The position numbers and the translations under genes are program-made. From Caballeronia mineralivorans PML1(12) (GTDB taxonomy: Bacteria; Pseudomonadota; Gammaproteobacteria; Burkholderiales; Burkholderiaceae), in assembly GCF_001028175.1 (NCBI RefSeq), contig NZ_AEJF01000135.1, positions 1 to 58,504 of the forward strand: 58,504 nt of DNA. Direction: 5' to 3'. Below, piece by piece: positions 50,679 to 58,504 of this stretch (positions within the stretch are counted from its first letter, which is position 1; each line of letters starts with the position of its first letter). The notes under the pieces were generated by a model, which was not told the DNA's origin, did no database searches, and saw only the letters and a list, made by a program, of their open reading frames with translations.

Positions 50679-51437
50679 ATGAATTTGACGCTTGAAGGAC
50701 GCACGTGTCTCGTCACCGGCGCGAGCTCGGGAATCGGCGCGGGTGTGGCTCGCTTGCTGGCGCGGCAGGGCGCCCGTGTGGCGGGCATCGCCAGGCGAGC
50801 AGAAAAGCTGCAGGAGCTGGCTGGCGAAATACGCGCAGCAGGCGGCACGGAACTCCTCGCGATAACGGCAGACCTCACGCGCGCAGACGACATTAACCGA
50901 GCGGTTCACGAAGCGGTCGGGGAACTAGGACCGGTCGATATCCTCGTCAACGGTGCCGGCGCTGCCCGGCCGACATCGCCGGATGCGGGCGACGAAATCT
51001 GGGACGAGGCTTTCCTGCTGAATTTCACATCGATTCGCCGGCTGACCACTGCGCTGCTTCCCGACATGCGTCGGCGACGCTGGGGACGCATCATCAATAT
51101 CAGCGGTTCGATGGAACCCCGCTCGCTCAACGCCGCAACGGCGGCCAAGGGGGCACTGCATTTATGGGCGAAGGGGTTGTCATGCGACATCGCCGTCGAC
51201 GGCGTCACGGTCAACACCATCCAGCCCGGCCGCATCGACAGTGAACAGGTGCGGACCAAGCTGCATCCGACCGAGGCGTCACGGCAGGCTTTTATCGAGC
51301 AGAACATTCCGATAGGTTATTTCGGCGAGCCGGCGGACGTCGCTAATCTCGTCGCGTTTCTTGCATCGCCGCTCGCCAGATACATCACCGGGGCGGTGAT
51401 TCCTGTTGACGGAGGCATGCACTTCTTCGCGCATTGA
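50679..51437 (+). CDS. SDR-family oxidoreductase lacking the catalytic tyrosine
   Basis: 252 residues. The N-terminal cofactor motif is TGASSGIGAGVARLLARQGA, with a typical NGAG strand near residue 88 and the catalytic serine in IINISGSMEPRS. The YxxxK site reads SLNAATAAKGALHLWAKGLS, so lysine is present but alanine occupies the tyrosine position. The C-terminal YITGAVIPVDGGMHFF block is normal. It may use another residue or may have changed reaction. It follows the previous SDR by 59 bp, probably in one transcript. Confidence 0.88.
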   Translation: MNLTLEGRTCLVTGASSGIGAGVARLLARQGARVAGIARRAEKLQELAGEIRAAGGTELLAITADLTRADDINRAVHEAVGELGPVDILVNGAGAARPTSPDAGDEIWDEAFLLNFTSIRRLTTALLPDMRRRRWGRIINISGSMEPRSLNAATAAKGALHLWAKGLSCDIAVDGVTVNTIQPGRIDSEQVRTKLHPTEASRQAFIEQNIPIGYFGEPADVANLVAFLASPLARYITGAVIPVDGGMHFFAH

Positions 51438-51631
51438 TGGGCGGAGACGAAGCGGATCTTTCCTGGGCCACGCGCCGCTGACCAAAGCGAGGCAACGGCG
51501 CAAACTTGAGACACATCAAGCGCTTAGCGCGTCGCCAGGCACGTTATCCACAGGGTTCTCAACATAAACGGTGAATAACGTGCGCGCCTGTTTCACTTCA
51601 TCGTTCCGTCGTGCAAACACGTGGCGTCAAA

Positions 51632-52321
51632 CTAGACCGGAATCGGAAAATGAACGCCGGCCCGCTGGGCCGCGTTCACGATATGCGCTTCGATCGCGCG
51701 CCCGGCTTGTTCGCTGTCACGCGCCTTCAACGCTTCGACAATCGCCAGATGCTCGTGATACGTCGACAGCACCAGTTCCCGCCGATAAAACGGCAAGCGC
51801 TGGCTTTCCTTCATGATGTCGGCGCTGCCGCGCAGGATCGATTCAATAGCCGTATTGCCCGCGAGACTCACGATCCGCATGTGGAATGCGAAGTCGAGTT
51901 GCGCGGCTTCGTCGAGTTCGGCGCAGGTGAGGGCGCTTTGCAGCGCGTCGAGGTTATCTTCCAGCCAGACGATATCCGCGTCGCCAATGGCAGGCGCCGC
52001 CAGCCGCGCGACGAATCCCTCCAGCGCGAAGCGCATCTGGTAGGTATCGGGCAGCGATGCCTGGTCGGCGAAACGCCAGGCGTGCGCGCCGGCCGCCTCT
52101 GCGCTGTTCACATAAACGCCCTTGCCGGGACGGATATGCAGCATCCCGAGCGCTTCGAGCGTCGACAGCGCTTCACGCAGCGACGCGCGGCTGATAGCCA
52201 GTTCCTCCGATAACTGCCGTTGCGCCGGCAGCAAACTTCCCACCGGATAGACGCTCGTCTCGATGCGCTCGCGAATGGTCGCGATGGCGGCATCGGTCAC
52301 GGTATGCGGAACATTTTTCAT
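51632..52321 (-). CDS. GntR-family (FadR/FCD) regulator of allantoin/ureide genes
   Basis: About 229 residues from the ATG at 52321 (MKNVPHTVTDAAIATIRERI); an upstream start at 52399 would add a tail without family similarity. The HTH is QRQLSEELAISRASLREALS, with TLEALGMLHIRPGKGVYV as the wing. FCD features include YQMRFALEGFVARLAAPAI and LDFAFHMRIVSLAGNTAIES. It is divergent from the DctA-like carrier and allantoicase operon. A near-perfect FadR-type palindrome lies in the shared promoter, so it probably represses that operon until a ureide or glyoxylate-related ligand binds. Confidence 0.88.
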   Translation of the reverse strand: MKNVPHTVTDAAIATIRERIETSVYPVGSLLPAQRQLSEELAISRASLREALSTLEALGMLHIRPGKGVYVNSAEAAGAHAWRFADQASLPDTYQMRFALEGFVARLAAPAIGDADIVWLEDNLDALQSALTCAELDEAAQLDFAFHMRIVSLAGNTAIESILRGSADIMKESQRLPFYRRELVLSTYHEHLAIVEALKARDSEQAGRAIEAHIVNAAQRAGVHFPIPV

Positions 52322-52498
52322 AGGACGTATGGGAGTAAACACGAAGTAGCGCGGTCTGACCGCCATTGTAGGCGCGACATTGCCAGGCGTCCGCTTCAAT
52401 TCGATTTTTCCTCATACGAGCACACTAAAAAGCCGGGTAAACCGCTATCAAATGGCGCTTGACTCCACTATATCGGCTTTCTAATATTCCTCATCAGC

Positions 52499-52515
52499 AA
52501 CTGGTCCGACCAGTC
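52499..52515. promoter_or_regulatory. FadR-type operator
   Basis: AACTGGTCCGACCAGTC differs at one end base from the E. coli FadR consensus AACTGGTCNGACCAGTT, and its ACTGGTC/GACCAGT arms are perfect. It lies 51 bp before the DctA-like start, between that gene and the divergent FCD-type GntR gene. Confidence 0.75.
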
Positions 52516-52566
52516 TGAACAGTTGACGTCATCATCCCGTGCCGTGCGACACCGAGGAGAAACATC

Positions 52567-53889
52567 GTGTTGAGATTTCTTAATTCCCTGTTTGGACGGG
52601 TCATGATCGCGCTGGTCGCGGGCATCGTGATCGGCGCGGTGTTTCCTCATTTCGCGCAGACACTCAGGCCGCTCGGCGACGGTTTCCTCAAGCTCATCAA
52701 GATGGTGATCGGGCCGATCGTGTTCTGCGTGGTCGTCTCGGGCATGGCAAGCGCGGGCAACCTTAAAAAGGTCGGGCGCGTCGGGCTGAAGGCGGTGGTC
52801 TACTTCGAGATCATGACCACGCTCGCGCTGGTGATAGGCGCCGTGCTCGCGTATGTCACGCGACCGGGCGTGGGCATGAACATCGACCTGCATACGCTCG
52901 ATGCCGGCTCGCTTGCCACCTACACCGAACACGCGAAAAGCCTGAAGGACACGGCGGGTTTCCTGCTCAAGATCATCCCCGATACCGCCACCGACGCCTT
53001 CGCGAAGGGCGACATCCTGCAGGTGCTGGTGTTCTCCGTGCTGTTCGGCGCGGCGCTCTCGCTGCTTGGCGAGAAGGCGCAGCGCGTGACGAGTCTTATC
53101 GATGAGCTGTCGCACGTGTTCTTTCGCATCATGGGTTTCATCATCAAGCTTGCACCCCTCGGCGTGCTCGGCGCGATTGCGTTCACGACCGGCACCTATG
53201 GCGTTGCGTCGCTGAAGCAACTCGGCATGCTGGTGATCGTGTTCTACGCGAGCTGTTTGCTGTTCGTCTTCGTCGTGCTCGCTGTGGTGATGCGGCTCAC
53301 CGGCTTCAGCATCTTCAAGCTCGTGCGTTATCTGCGTGAGGAATTGCTGATCGTGCTCGGCACCGCATCGTCGGACGCCGTGCTGCCGCAGATCATGCGC
53401 AAGCTCGAATGGATGGGCGTGAAGGACTCCACCGTCGGTCTCGTGATCCCGACCGGTTATTCATTTAACCTCGATGGTTTCTCGATCTATCTCACGCTCG
53501 CCGTCATCTTTATCGCGCAGGCCACCAATACGCCGCTCTCGATCCACGATCTGATCGTGGTCGTGCTGGTGTCGCTGGTGACATCGAAGGGCGCGCATGG
53601 CATTCCCGGTTCGGCCATCGTGATCCTCGCCGCGACGCTCTCCGCGATCCCCGCCATTCCCGTGCTCGGCCTCGTGCTGATCCTGCCGGTGGACTGGTTC
53701 GTCGGCATCGCGCGCGCCGTCACCAACCTGATCGGCAACTGCGTCGCGACGGTGGTCGTGGCCGTGTGGGAGAAAGATATCGACCGCGTCCGCGCCACGC
53801 GCGTGCTGAACCAGGACGCCGAATTGCTTTTCGTCCCGGCCGATCACGCCGGTTCCAGTCACAACCACGAACCCGCGCACGCTGTCTGA
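52567..53889 (+). CDS. dctA: Dicarboxylate/cation symporter (DctA family)
   Basis: 440 residues with about eight membrane helices of the DAACS fold. Signatures are KMVIGPIVFCVVVSGMASAG, the serine-rich re-entrant region GTASSDAVLPQIMRKLEWMG, and VIPTGYSFNLDGFSIYLTLA with the substrate motif. DctA proteins import succinate, fumarate, malate or orotate with protons or sodium. As the first gene before allantoicase and ureidoglycolate lyase, it may import a ureide-derived acid such as allantoate or ureidoglycolate. The symbol reflects the family; the substrate is inferred. Confidence 0.9.
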   Translation: MLRFLNSLFGRVMIALVAGIVIGAVFPHFAQTLRPLGDGFLKLIKMVIGPIVFCVVVSGMASAGNLKKVGRVGLKAVVYFEIMTTLALVIGAVLAYVTRPGVGMNIDLHTLDAGSLATYTEHAKSLKDTAGFLLKIIPDTATDAFAKGDILQVLVFSVLFGAALSLLGEKAQRVTSLIDELSHVFFRIMGFIIKLAPLGVLGAIAFTTGTYGVASLKQLGMLVIVFYASCLLFVFVVLAVVMRLTGFSIFKLVRYLREELLIVLGTASSDAVLPQIMRKLEWMGVKDSTVGLVIPTGYSFNLDGFSIYLTLAVIFIAQATNTPLSIHDLIVVVLVSLVTSKGAHGIPGSAIVILAATLSAIPAIPVLGLVLILPVDWFVGIARAVTNLIGNCVATVVVAVWEKDIDRVRATRVLNQDAELLFVPADHAGSSHNHEPAHAV

Positions 53890-53940
53890 GCGCGCAACGC
53901 TCGTCGTTAGCTCCTGAATCGTTTCGAAGGAACCCACTCC

Positions 53941-54951
53941 ATGGCTAGTCCCGTACTTGACCCCAATGCTCCGGCGTTTACCCGCCGCTTCATGAATCTC
54001 GCCGATCCTCGTCTCGGCGCCAAAGCGCTCTTCGCCAGTGACGAGTTCTTCGCGCCCAAGGAGCGCATGCTCGACCCGCAACCGGCGGTTTTCATCCCCG
54101 GCAAATACGACGACAACGGCAAGTGGATGGACGGCTGGGAAACGCGCCGCAAGCGGACCACTGGCTACGACTTTTGCATCGTCAAACTGGCGCGGCCGGG
54201 CACCATTCACGGCATCGACCTGGATACGAGCCACTTCACCGGCAACTTCCCGCCGGCGGCGTCCATCGAAGCGTGCATTAGCGAAAGCGCCATGCCGCAA
54301 GACGACGCCGACTGGCGCGAAATCGTGCCGGCGACCACATTGCAGGGCAACCAGCATCACTATCTGACGGTCGCGGATGCTCGCGCTTATACGCACCTGC
54401 GCGTGAACATCTACCCGGATGGCGGGATCGCGCGTTTGCGTGTTTATGGCCAGCCGAAGGTGGACTGGACGCGTGTCGAACGCGGGTCGCAGGTCGATCT
54501 CGCGGCCATTGAAAACGGCGCTTATCTGGTGGCGGCGAACAACCAGCATTTCGGACCGGCGTCGCAGATGCTCATGCCCGGACGCGGCGTGGACATGGGC
54601 GACGGCTGGGAGACGCGGCGGCGTCGTGAGCCCGGCAACGACTGGGCGATCGTGGCGTTGGCGCATCCCGGCGTGATCCATGCAATCGAAGTGGATACGG
54701 CCCACTTCAAGGGCAATTTCCCCGACGGCTGTTCGCTGCAGGCAGCACGTGTTACGGGCGGCACGGATGAATCGTTGATTACGCAGGCGATGTTCTGGCC
54801 GGTGCTGCTGCCACAACAGAAGCTCTCGGCGGACAACATTCATCGCTTCGAAAGTGAGCTGGCCGCGCTTGGGCCCGTCACGCACGTTCGCTTCAACATG
54901 TTCCCGGACGGCGGCGTGTCGCGTCTGCGCCTGTTGGGCGCGATCGAGTAA
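53941..54951 (+). CDS. alc: Allantoicase
   Basis: 336 residues made of two homologous halves. The first has WETRRKRTTGYDFCIVKLAR, GTIHGIDLDTSHFTGNFPP and LRVNIYPDGGIARLRVYG. The second repeats these as WETRRRREPGNDWAIVALAH, GVIHAIEVDTAHFKGNFP and VRFNMFPDGGVSRLRLLG. This duplicated jelly-roll layout is diagnostic. The enzyme splits allantoate into urea and ureidoglycolate in the cytoplasm. The next gene, 6 bp downstream, handles the ureidoglycolate. Allantoinase and urease genes are not in the window. Confidence 0.95.
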   Translation: MASPVLDPNAPAFTRRFMNLADPRLGAKALFASDEFFAPKERMLDPQPAVFIPGKYDDNGKWMDGWETRRKRTTGYDFCIVKLARPGTIHGIDLDTSHFTGNFPPAASIEACISESAMPQDDADWREIVPATTLQGNQHHYLTVADARAYTHLRVNIYPDGGIARLRVYGQPKVDWTRVERGSQVDLAAIENGAYLVAANNQHFGPASQMLMPGRGVDMGDGWETRRRREPGNDWAIVALAHPGVIHAIEVDTAHFKGNFPDGCSLQAARVTGGTDESLITQAMFWPVLLPQQKLSADNIHRFESELAALGPVTHVRFNMFPDGGVSRLRLLGAIE

Positions 54952-54957
54952 GCGGCC

Positions 54958-55476
54958 ATGCAGACGCTTACGCTCGAACCCCTGACGCGCGCGGCGTTCG
55001 AGCCGTTCGGCGATGTAATCGAACTCGACGGCGCGCAGCATTTTCCGATCAACGGTGGCACGACCGAGCGCTTCCACGATCTGGCGCGGGTGGATATAGG
55101 CGTGGATAGCGGTGGCCGGCCGCTTATCAACGTGTTCCGGGGCCAGCCGCGCGCTCAACCGGTCGAGATCTCGATGATGGAGCGCCATCCGCTTGGCAGT
55201 CAGGCGTTCTTGCCGCTCGGCGTGGTGTCATATCTGGTGGTGGTCGCGCCGGCGGGTGAATTCGATGCGTCGAAACTGCGCGCATTTTTTACGCGCGGCT
55301 GGCAGGGCGTGAATTATGGGCGAGGCGTCTGGCATCATCCGCTGATTGTCCTGGATGACGCGGCGGACTTCATCGTGGTGGATCGCGGCGGTAAGGAAGC
55401 CAATTGTGAGGAAACCTATCTATCGGAGAGCCTGCGGCTGATTGAGGGTGATCTTGTTTGTCCGTCAGCCGCGTGA
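54958..55476 (+). CDS. allA: Ureidoglycolate lyase
   Basis: 172 residues. LEPLTRAAFEPFGDVIELDG opens the protein, MMERHPLGSQAFLPLGVVSY is the cupin core, and GRGVWHHPLIVLDDAADFIV carries further metal-site and active-site residues. AllA cleaves ureidoglycolate to glyoxylate and urea, completing allantoate breakdown. It starts 6 bp after the allantoicase stop codon and is clearly in the same operon. Confidence 0.94.
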   Translation: MQTLTLEPLTRAAFEPFGDVIELDGAQHFPINGGTTERFHDLARVDIGVDSGGRPLINVFRGQPRAQPVEISMMERHPLGSQAFLPLGVVSYLVVVAPAGEFDASKLRAFFTRGWQGVNYGRGVWHHPLIVLDDAADFIVVDRGGKEANCEETYLSESLRLIEGDLVCPSAA

Positions 55477-55508
55477 CAGGCGGCTGACAGCGCTTCGAGA
55501 AACACCGG

Positions 55509-56741
55509 CTACGTCACCGCAAATACGCCCTCTTGCCCAGCGTCCTGGTCCGGTGCGCTGGGCGCGCCGCTGGCGCAAACCCGATTGCGCCCGGCGTTCT
55601 TCGCGCGATACAACTGCGCATCTGCAGCGCCCACCAGACTTTCTTCGGTTACGAGATCTAATCCTGATCCGCCTGCGCAATCCACCGCCACGACACCGAA
55701 ACTCGCGGTGGACCGTATCTCGCGGCCATCCCAGGCGCGCGTAGTCGTCAGTTCGAACGATTGGCGCATTCTCTCGGCAAGCACGGTCGCCCCGGCGACA
55801 TCAGTTTGCGGAAGCAACAGAAGGAATTCCTCGCCGCCGTAGCGAATCACGCTGTCGACTTCATGCCGCGTGTGGGCAAGAAGCAATGCCGCGAAGGTCC
55901 GCAGGACCGCGTCTCCTGCGGGGTGCCCATAGCTATCGTTGATCTGCTTGAAGTGATCTATGTCGCACAGGATGACCGCGAGTTTCGATTTGTATAACCG
56001 GGTACGCCGCAGTTCGGCGTCGAATAACACGTCGGTCAGGTAGCGCCGGTTGAAGCAGTCGGTGAGATAGTCGCGCACCGATAGATTCCGCAACAAGGCG
56101 TGCTGGCAGAACTCATCGCGGACCAGCCGATTGTGGCGGCGAGCCGTGACATAACCGAGCACATTGGTGAAGACGAGAAGCATCGACGAGGTCAGCAACG
56201 CCGATGAGTCGAGCGTCTTCAATGCCGCGGAAATGGCGATAAATGCGATGGTCGCGGCCAGGGAGATGAGCAAAGCCCAAATCAGCTTGTTCGGAATGAA
56301 GTTGTAAACCACGATCAGCAAGATGCACATGGACATGCAGTGCGTCGCCATGCCGTTGGGACGAAGCCACGTGATCATCATGAACCCAGTAAAGCCGACG
56401 ATTTCGACCGCACTCGCGGCCGCGCGCAGGGAAGCGACGGAAACGTGCAGCAAGCTGGCGACGCGCAAGCCGACCACACACGTCAACGCAAGGCCGCAGC
56501 GCGCCAGGAAAAGCACGAAGGTGGTACGGGAATAACCGAGGGCGGCTATGTCGGAAAACGCGAAGGCGACGTAAAACACGCCGGAGAAGACGAGCGTTCG
56601 CACCAAGGTGGTGTGGGTTGCGATCCGGTGATGGTGCTGAAACTCCTGTTCCACTGACGCGTCTTCGAACTCGGACCATAGACGGTCAAGTTTGAAATTC
56701 GTCTCCGCGTCAAAGCGTGGAACTTCGGTTGGTTCTGCCAT
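55509..56741 (-). CDS. Membrane-bound GGDEF diguanylate cyclase
   Basis: About 410 residues from the ATG at 56741 (MAEPTEVPRFDAETNFKLDR). The N-terminal half contains about five to six membrane segments and no recognised sensor domain. The C-terminal GGDEF domain has VRDYLTDCFNRRYLTDVLFD, ILCDIDHFKQINDSYGHPAG and the active site RYGGEEFLLLLP, which is intact. No clear RxxD inhibitory site is seen at the usual place five residues before GGEEF. It makes cyclic di-GMP at the inner membrane. The gene stands alone, convergent with allA. Confidence 0.92.
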   Translation of the reverse strand: MAEPTEVPRFDAETNFKLDRLWSEFEDASVEQEFQHHHRIATHTTLVRTLVFSGVFYVAFAFSDIAALGYSRTTFVLFLARCGLALTCVVGLRVASLLHVSVASLRAAASAVEIVGFTGFMMITWLRPNGMATHCMSMCILLIVVYNFIPNKLIWALLISLAATIAFIAISAALKTLDSSALLTSSMLLVFTNVLGYVTARRHNRLVRDEFCQHALLRNLSVRDYLTDCFNRRYLTDVLFDAELRRTRLYKSKLAVILCDIDHFKQINDSYGHPAGDAVLRTFAALLLAHTRHEVDSVIRYGGEEFLLLLPQTDVAGATVLAERMRQSFELTTTRAWDGREIRSTASFGVVAVDCAGGSGLDLVTEESLVGAADAQLYRAKNAGRNRVCASGAPSAPDQDAGQEGVFAVT

Positions 56742-56897
56742 CGCTCGCCATGTCTGATGTCCCGGTTCGGGGCAACATGATAAGTCATTTTGTGTGTCGG
56801 GCGCAGGGCGCCGACCTCTGGACAAAGCGCAATGCCGGCGGTTCGAGGCGGCGCCGATGGGTGAATCGAGCCGTGCGAAGAGGAAGGATCAGGATTC

Positions 56898-57824
56898 TTA
56901 CATCGCGGCGAGCGAGGCCAGCGTGTCGCGCAACCACACATGTGCCGGATCGGCTTGACTCCGAGGCGGCCACGCAGCAAACAACGTAAAACCGCGTGCC
57001 TCGAACGGCAGCCCAAAGATATCGAGGCGATCGCGATAACGCTCGGCAAACCGCGCGGGCAGCGTCGAAACATAGTCCGTGCGCAACAGCAGCTCCGGGA
57101 CCAGCGTGAAATGCTGCACCGACAAAACAACGCGGCGCTGACGTCCCAGCACATCCAGATGTTCGTCCATGAAGCCATGAAAACTGCCTCCGCTTGTCGA
57201 CACCAGCACGTGGTCAAGCGCGCAATAAGTGTCGAGATCCAGCGGTGCGGTGCCGCGAGGATGCTTCTTGCGCTGGACGACGACAAAGTGCTCATCGAAG
57301 AGTTTGCGGGCTTTCATCGACGCCGGCACCATGCGCTCCGAGCCCAGCAGCAAATCGATTTCGCCACGTTCGAGCCGGGCCGCCATCGACGGCTGATCGG
57401 CGACGACAAACGCGATCCGCACGCCCGGTCCCGCCAGCGTCGGGAGCTGCTCCATCAGCCGCTGGCCGAGCACGGCAGTGGCGTTGTCGTTCGCGGCGAT
57501 CACAAAACTGCGGCGGTCCGTGTGCGGGTCGAAGGAGGGTTGGTGGCGCACGACCGCTTCGAGATTCTTCAATGCCGAATGCAACGGCTCCATCAACTCG
57601 AGCGCCCGCGTGCTGCGCGTCATGCCGCGGCCGGTCTCGGCGGGAATGAGCAACGGATCGCCGAAGATCTGCCGCAGCCGCGCAAGCTGCGTCGATACAG
57701 CGGGTTGCGTCAGATGCAGCCGAAGCGCCGCGCGCGTGACGTTGGATTCGGCGAGCAGCGCATCGAGCGAGACAAGCAGGTTCAAGTCGATACCGCGAAG
57801 ATCAATCATATTGATAGGTCGCAT
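56898..57824 (-). CDS. LysR-family regulator of the NodD/NahR/LinR type
   Basis: About 308 residues. The N-terminus IDLNLLVSLDALLAESNVTR and LHLTQPAVSTQLARLRQIFG is the NodD/NahR form of the LysR helix-turn-helix, followed by SFVIAANDNATAVLGQRLME in the effector domain. The ATG at 57824 is used; ATG 57809 is possible, and a TTG at 57842 less so. It is divergent from an MDR dehydrogenase gene with only about 75 bp between them, so that gene is its probable target. Members of this group respond to aromatic inducers. Confidence 0.9.
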   Translation of the reverse strand: MRPINMIDLRGIDLNLLVSLDALLAESNVTRAALRLHLTQPAVSTQLARLRQIFGDPLLIPAETGRGMTRSTRALELMEPLHSALKNLEAVVRHQPSFDPHTDRRSFVIAANDNATAVLGQRLMEQLPTLAGPGVRIAFVVADQPSMAARLERGEIDLLLGSERMVPASMKARKLFDEHFVVVQRKKHPRGTAPLDLDTYCALDHVLVSTSGGSFHGFMDEHLDVLGRQRRVVLSVQHFTLVPELLLRTDYVSTLPARFAERYRDRLDIFGLPFEARGFTLFAAWPPRSQADPAHVWLRDTLASLAAM

Positions 57825-57899
57825 TCCAGTAATTGATTTCAAGAATACGTACCCGGCGCCTAGAGTTCAACTGTCCAACCGACCTTAGGGGAATACAGA

Positions 57900-58504
57900 T
57901 GAAAGCCTGGATGCTCGATGAACCCGGTACGCCGCTGGCATTGCGCGACGTTGCTCAACCGGCGCCGCGCCGCAACGCGGTGGCGGTCCGGATGGAAGCG
58001 GTGCCGCTGCTCAGCTACACGCGCGCCCACGTCGAAGGCAAATTGCCGTACGCGTATCCGCCGGGACCATTTTCGCCGGGAACGAACGGTGTTGGCCGTG
58101 TGGCCGCAGTCGGCGAAGGCGTGATGTCGTTTCGCGTCGGTCAGCGTGTTGCGGTGAACCCGTACTGGGTTGCCAATGAAACGGTACGTGAACCGGCGCA
58201 AGTGTTGATCGCGCTGACTGGCCTTGGCCCCGGCAGTGAGCCGATGATGGCCGAATTTCCGCACGGCACCTTGCGCGAAGTGGCGGAATTCCCGGCGTCG
58301 ACGCTGATCCCGCTCGACGGACTCGACGATCTCCCCGCCGAACGCCTCGCGATACTGGGCAAGTTCGTGGTGCCGTTCGGCGGTTTGCGGCGCGGGCGGC
58401 TGGCGGCGGGTGAGACCGTTGTCGTCAACGGCGCGACCGGTTATTTCGGCTCGGCGGCGGTGCTCGCCGCATTGGCGATGGGAGCCGGCAGGGTGGTCGC
58501 GCTC
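57900..58504 (+). CDS. MDR-family alcohol dehydrogenase-like protein (3' end outside window)
   Basis: The visible 201 residues start MKAWMLDEPGTPLALRDVAQ. They include a GroES-like domain (PFSPGTNGVGRVAAVGEG, RVGQRVAVNPYW) and the beginning of the Rossmann domain, GETVVVNGATGYFGSAAVLA. No zinc-ligand cysteine or histidine is visible at the usual catalytic site, so it may be a zinc-independent reductase. AGGGGA precedes the ATG at good spacing. It is divergent from the NodD-type LysR gene that probably controls it. Confidence 0.88.

Noticed and set aside
53461..55188. A 575-codon minus-strand open frame
   Set aside because: It is antisense to the DctA-like, allantoicase and ureidoglycolate lyase genes, which have clear motifs; its Arg/His-rich composition is that of a shadow frame.

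Overview
The window looks like part of a secondary replicon (chromid or megaplasmid) of a Burkholderiaceae bacterium, most likely Paraburkholderia, Caballeronia or a close relative. The reasons are high GC with strong third-position GC bias, two small secreted DUF4148 proteins (a Burkholderiaceae hallmark), many LysR/GntR regulators paired with catabolic genes, and a replication/partition block at 19.8-25.8 kb: DUF3701-type tyrosine recombinase, ParA, ParB and a winged-helix replication initiator. No tRNA, rRNA or CRISPR array was seen.

Layout. 0-3.5 kb: IclR regulator (cut by the edge), a PEP mutase/isocitrate lyase-type lyase, an epoxide-hydrolase-like alpha/beta hydrolase and a DUF2867 protein. 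3.7-9.0 kb: an IS5-type transposase remnant, then DoxX, a HbpS/GlcG-like protein, LysR, an aldehyde dehydrogenase and a damaged LysR gene; this block is bracketed by an 18-bp perfect direct repeat. 9.3-10.4 kb: DUF4148 and Mpo1-like proteins. 10.6-17.6 kb: an inorganic sulfur oxidation locus. On the minus strand are SQR and a split YeeE/YedE transporter; on the plus strand are persulfide dioxygenase, TauE, DsrE, a Tat-exported DsrE-like protein, a diheme cytochrome and a TsdA-type thiosulfate dehydrogenase. Together they would oxidise sulfide and thiosulfate and move the products. 18.1-19.5 kb: a redox-type HxlR regulator with a quinone-reductase-like NmrA protein. 19.8-25.8 kb: the replicon core, with two copies of an odd-centred palindrome and iteron-like repeats between parB and rep.

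26.5-35.5 kb: a GntR regulator, the second DUF4148 gene, then one long operon (GntR, ABC importer, quinone-oxidoreductase-like MDR protein, thioesterase, VOC protein, acyl-CoA synthetase) for uptake and CoA-dependent breakdown of an unidentified organic acid. 35.6-38.0 kb: a ycaO gene broken by an amber codon beside a 2OG-Fe(II) oxygenase. 38.2-41.6 kb: LysR facing a serine hydrolase and an MFS exporter. 41.6-50.6 kb: a frameshifted GyrI-like gene and a LysR gene whose divergent promoter is duplicated 6.9 kb away in front of an SDR gene. Between the two copies sit an AraC-type response regulator, a 7TMR-DISM histidine kinase and a trimeric autotransporter adhesin, which look like an inserted module. 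51.6-55.5 kb: allantoate/ureidoglycolate breakdown (GntR, DctA-like carrier, allantoicase, ureidoglycolate lyase) with a near-perfect FadR-type operator. 55.5 kb to the end: a diguanylate cyclase, a NodD/NahR-type LysR and the start of an MDR dehydrogenase.

All identifications come from reading the sequence and from remembered family motifs; no database search was run.
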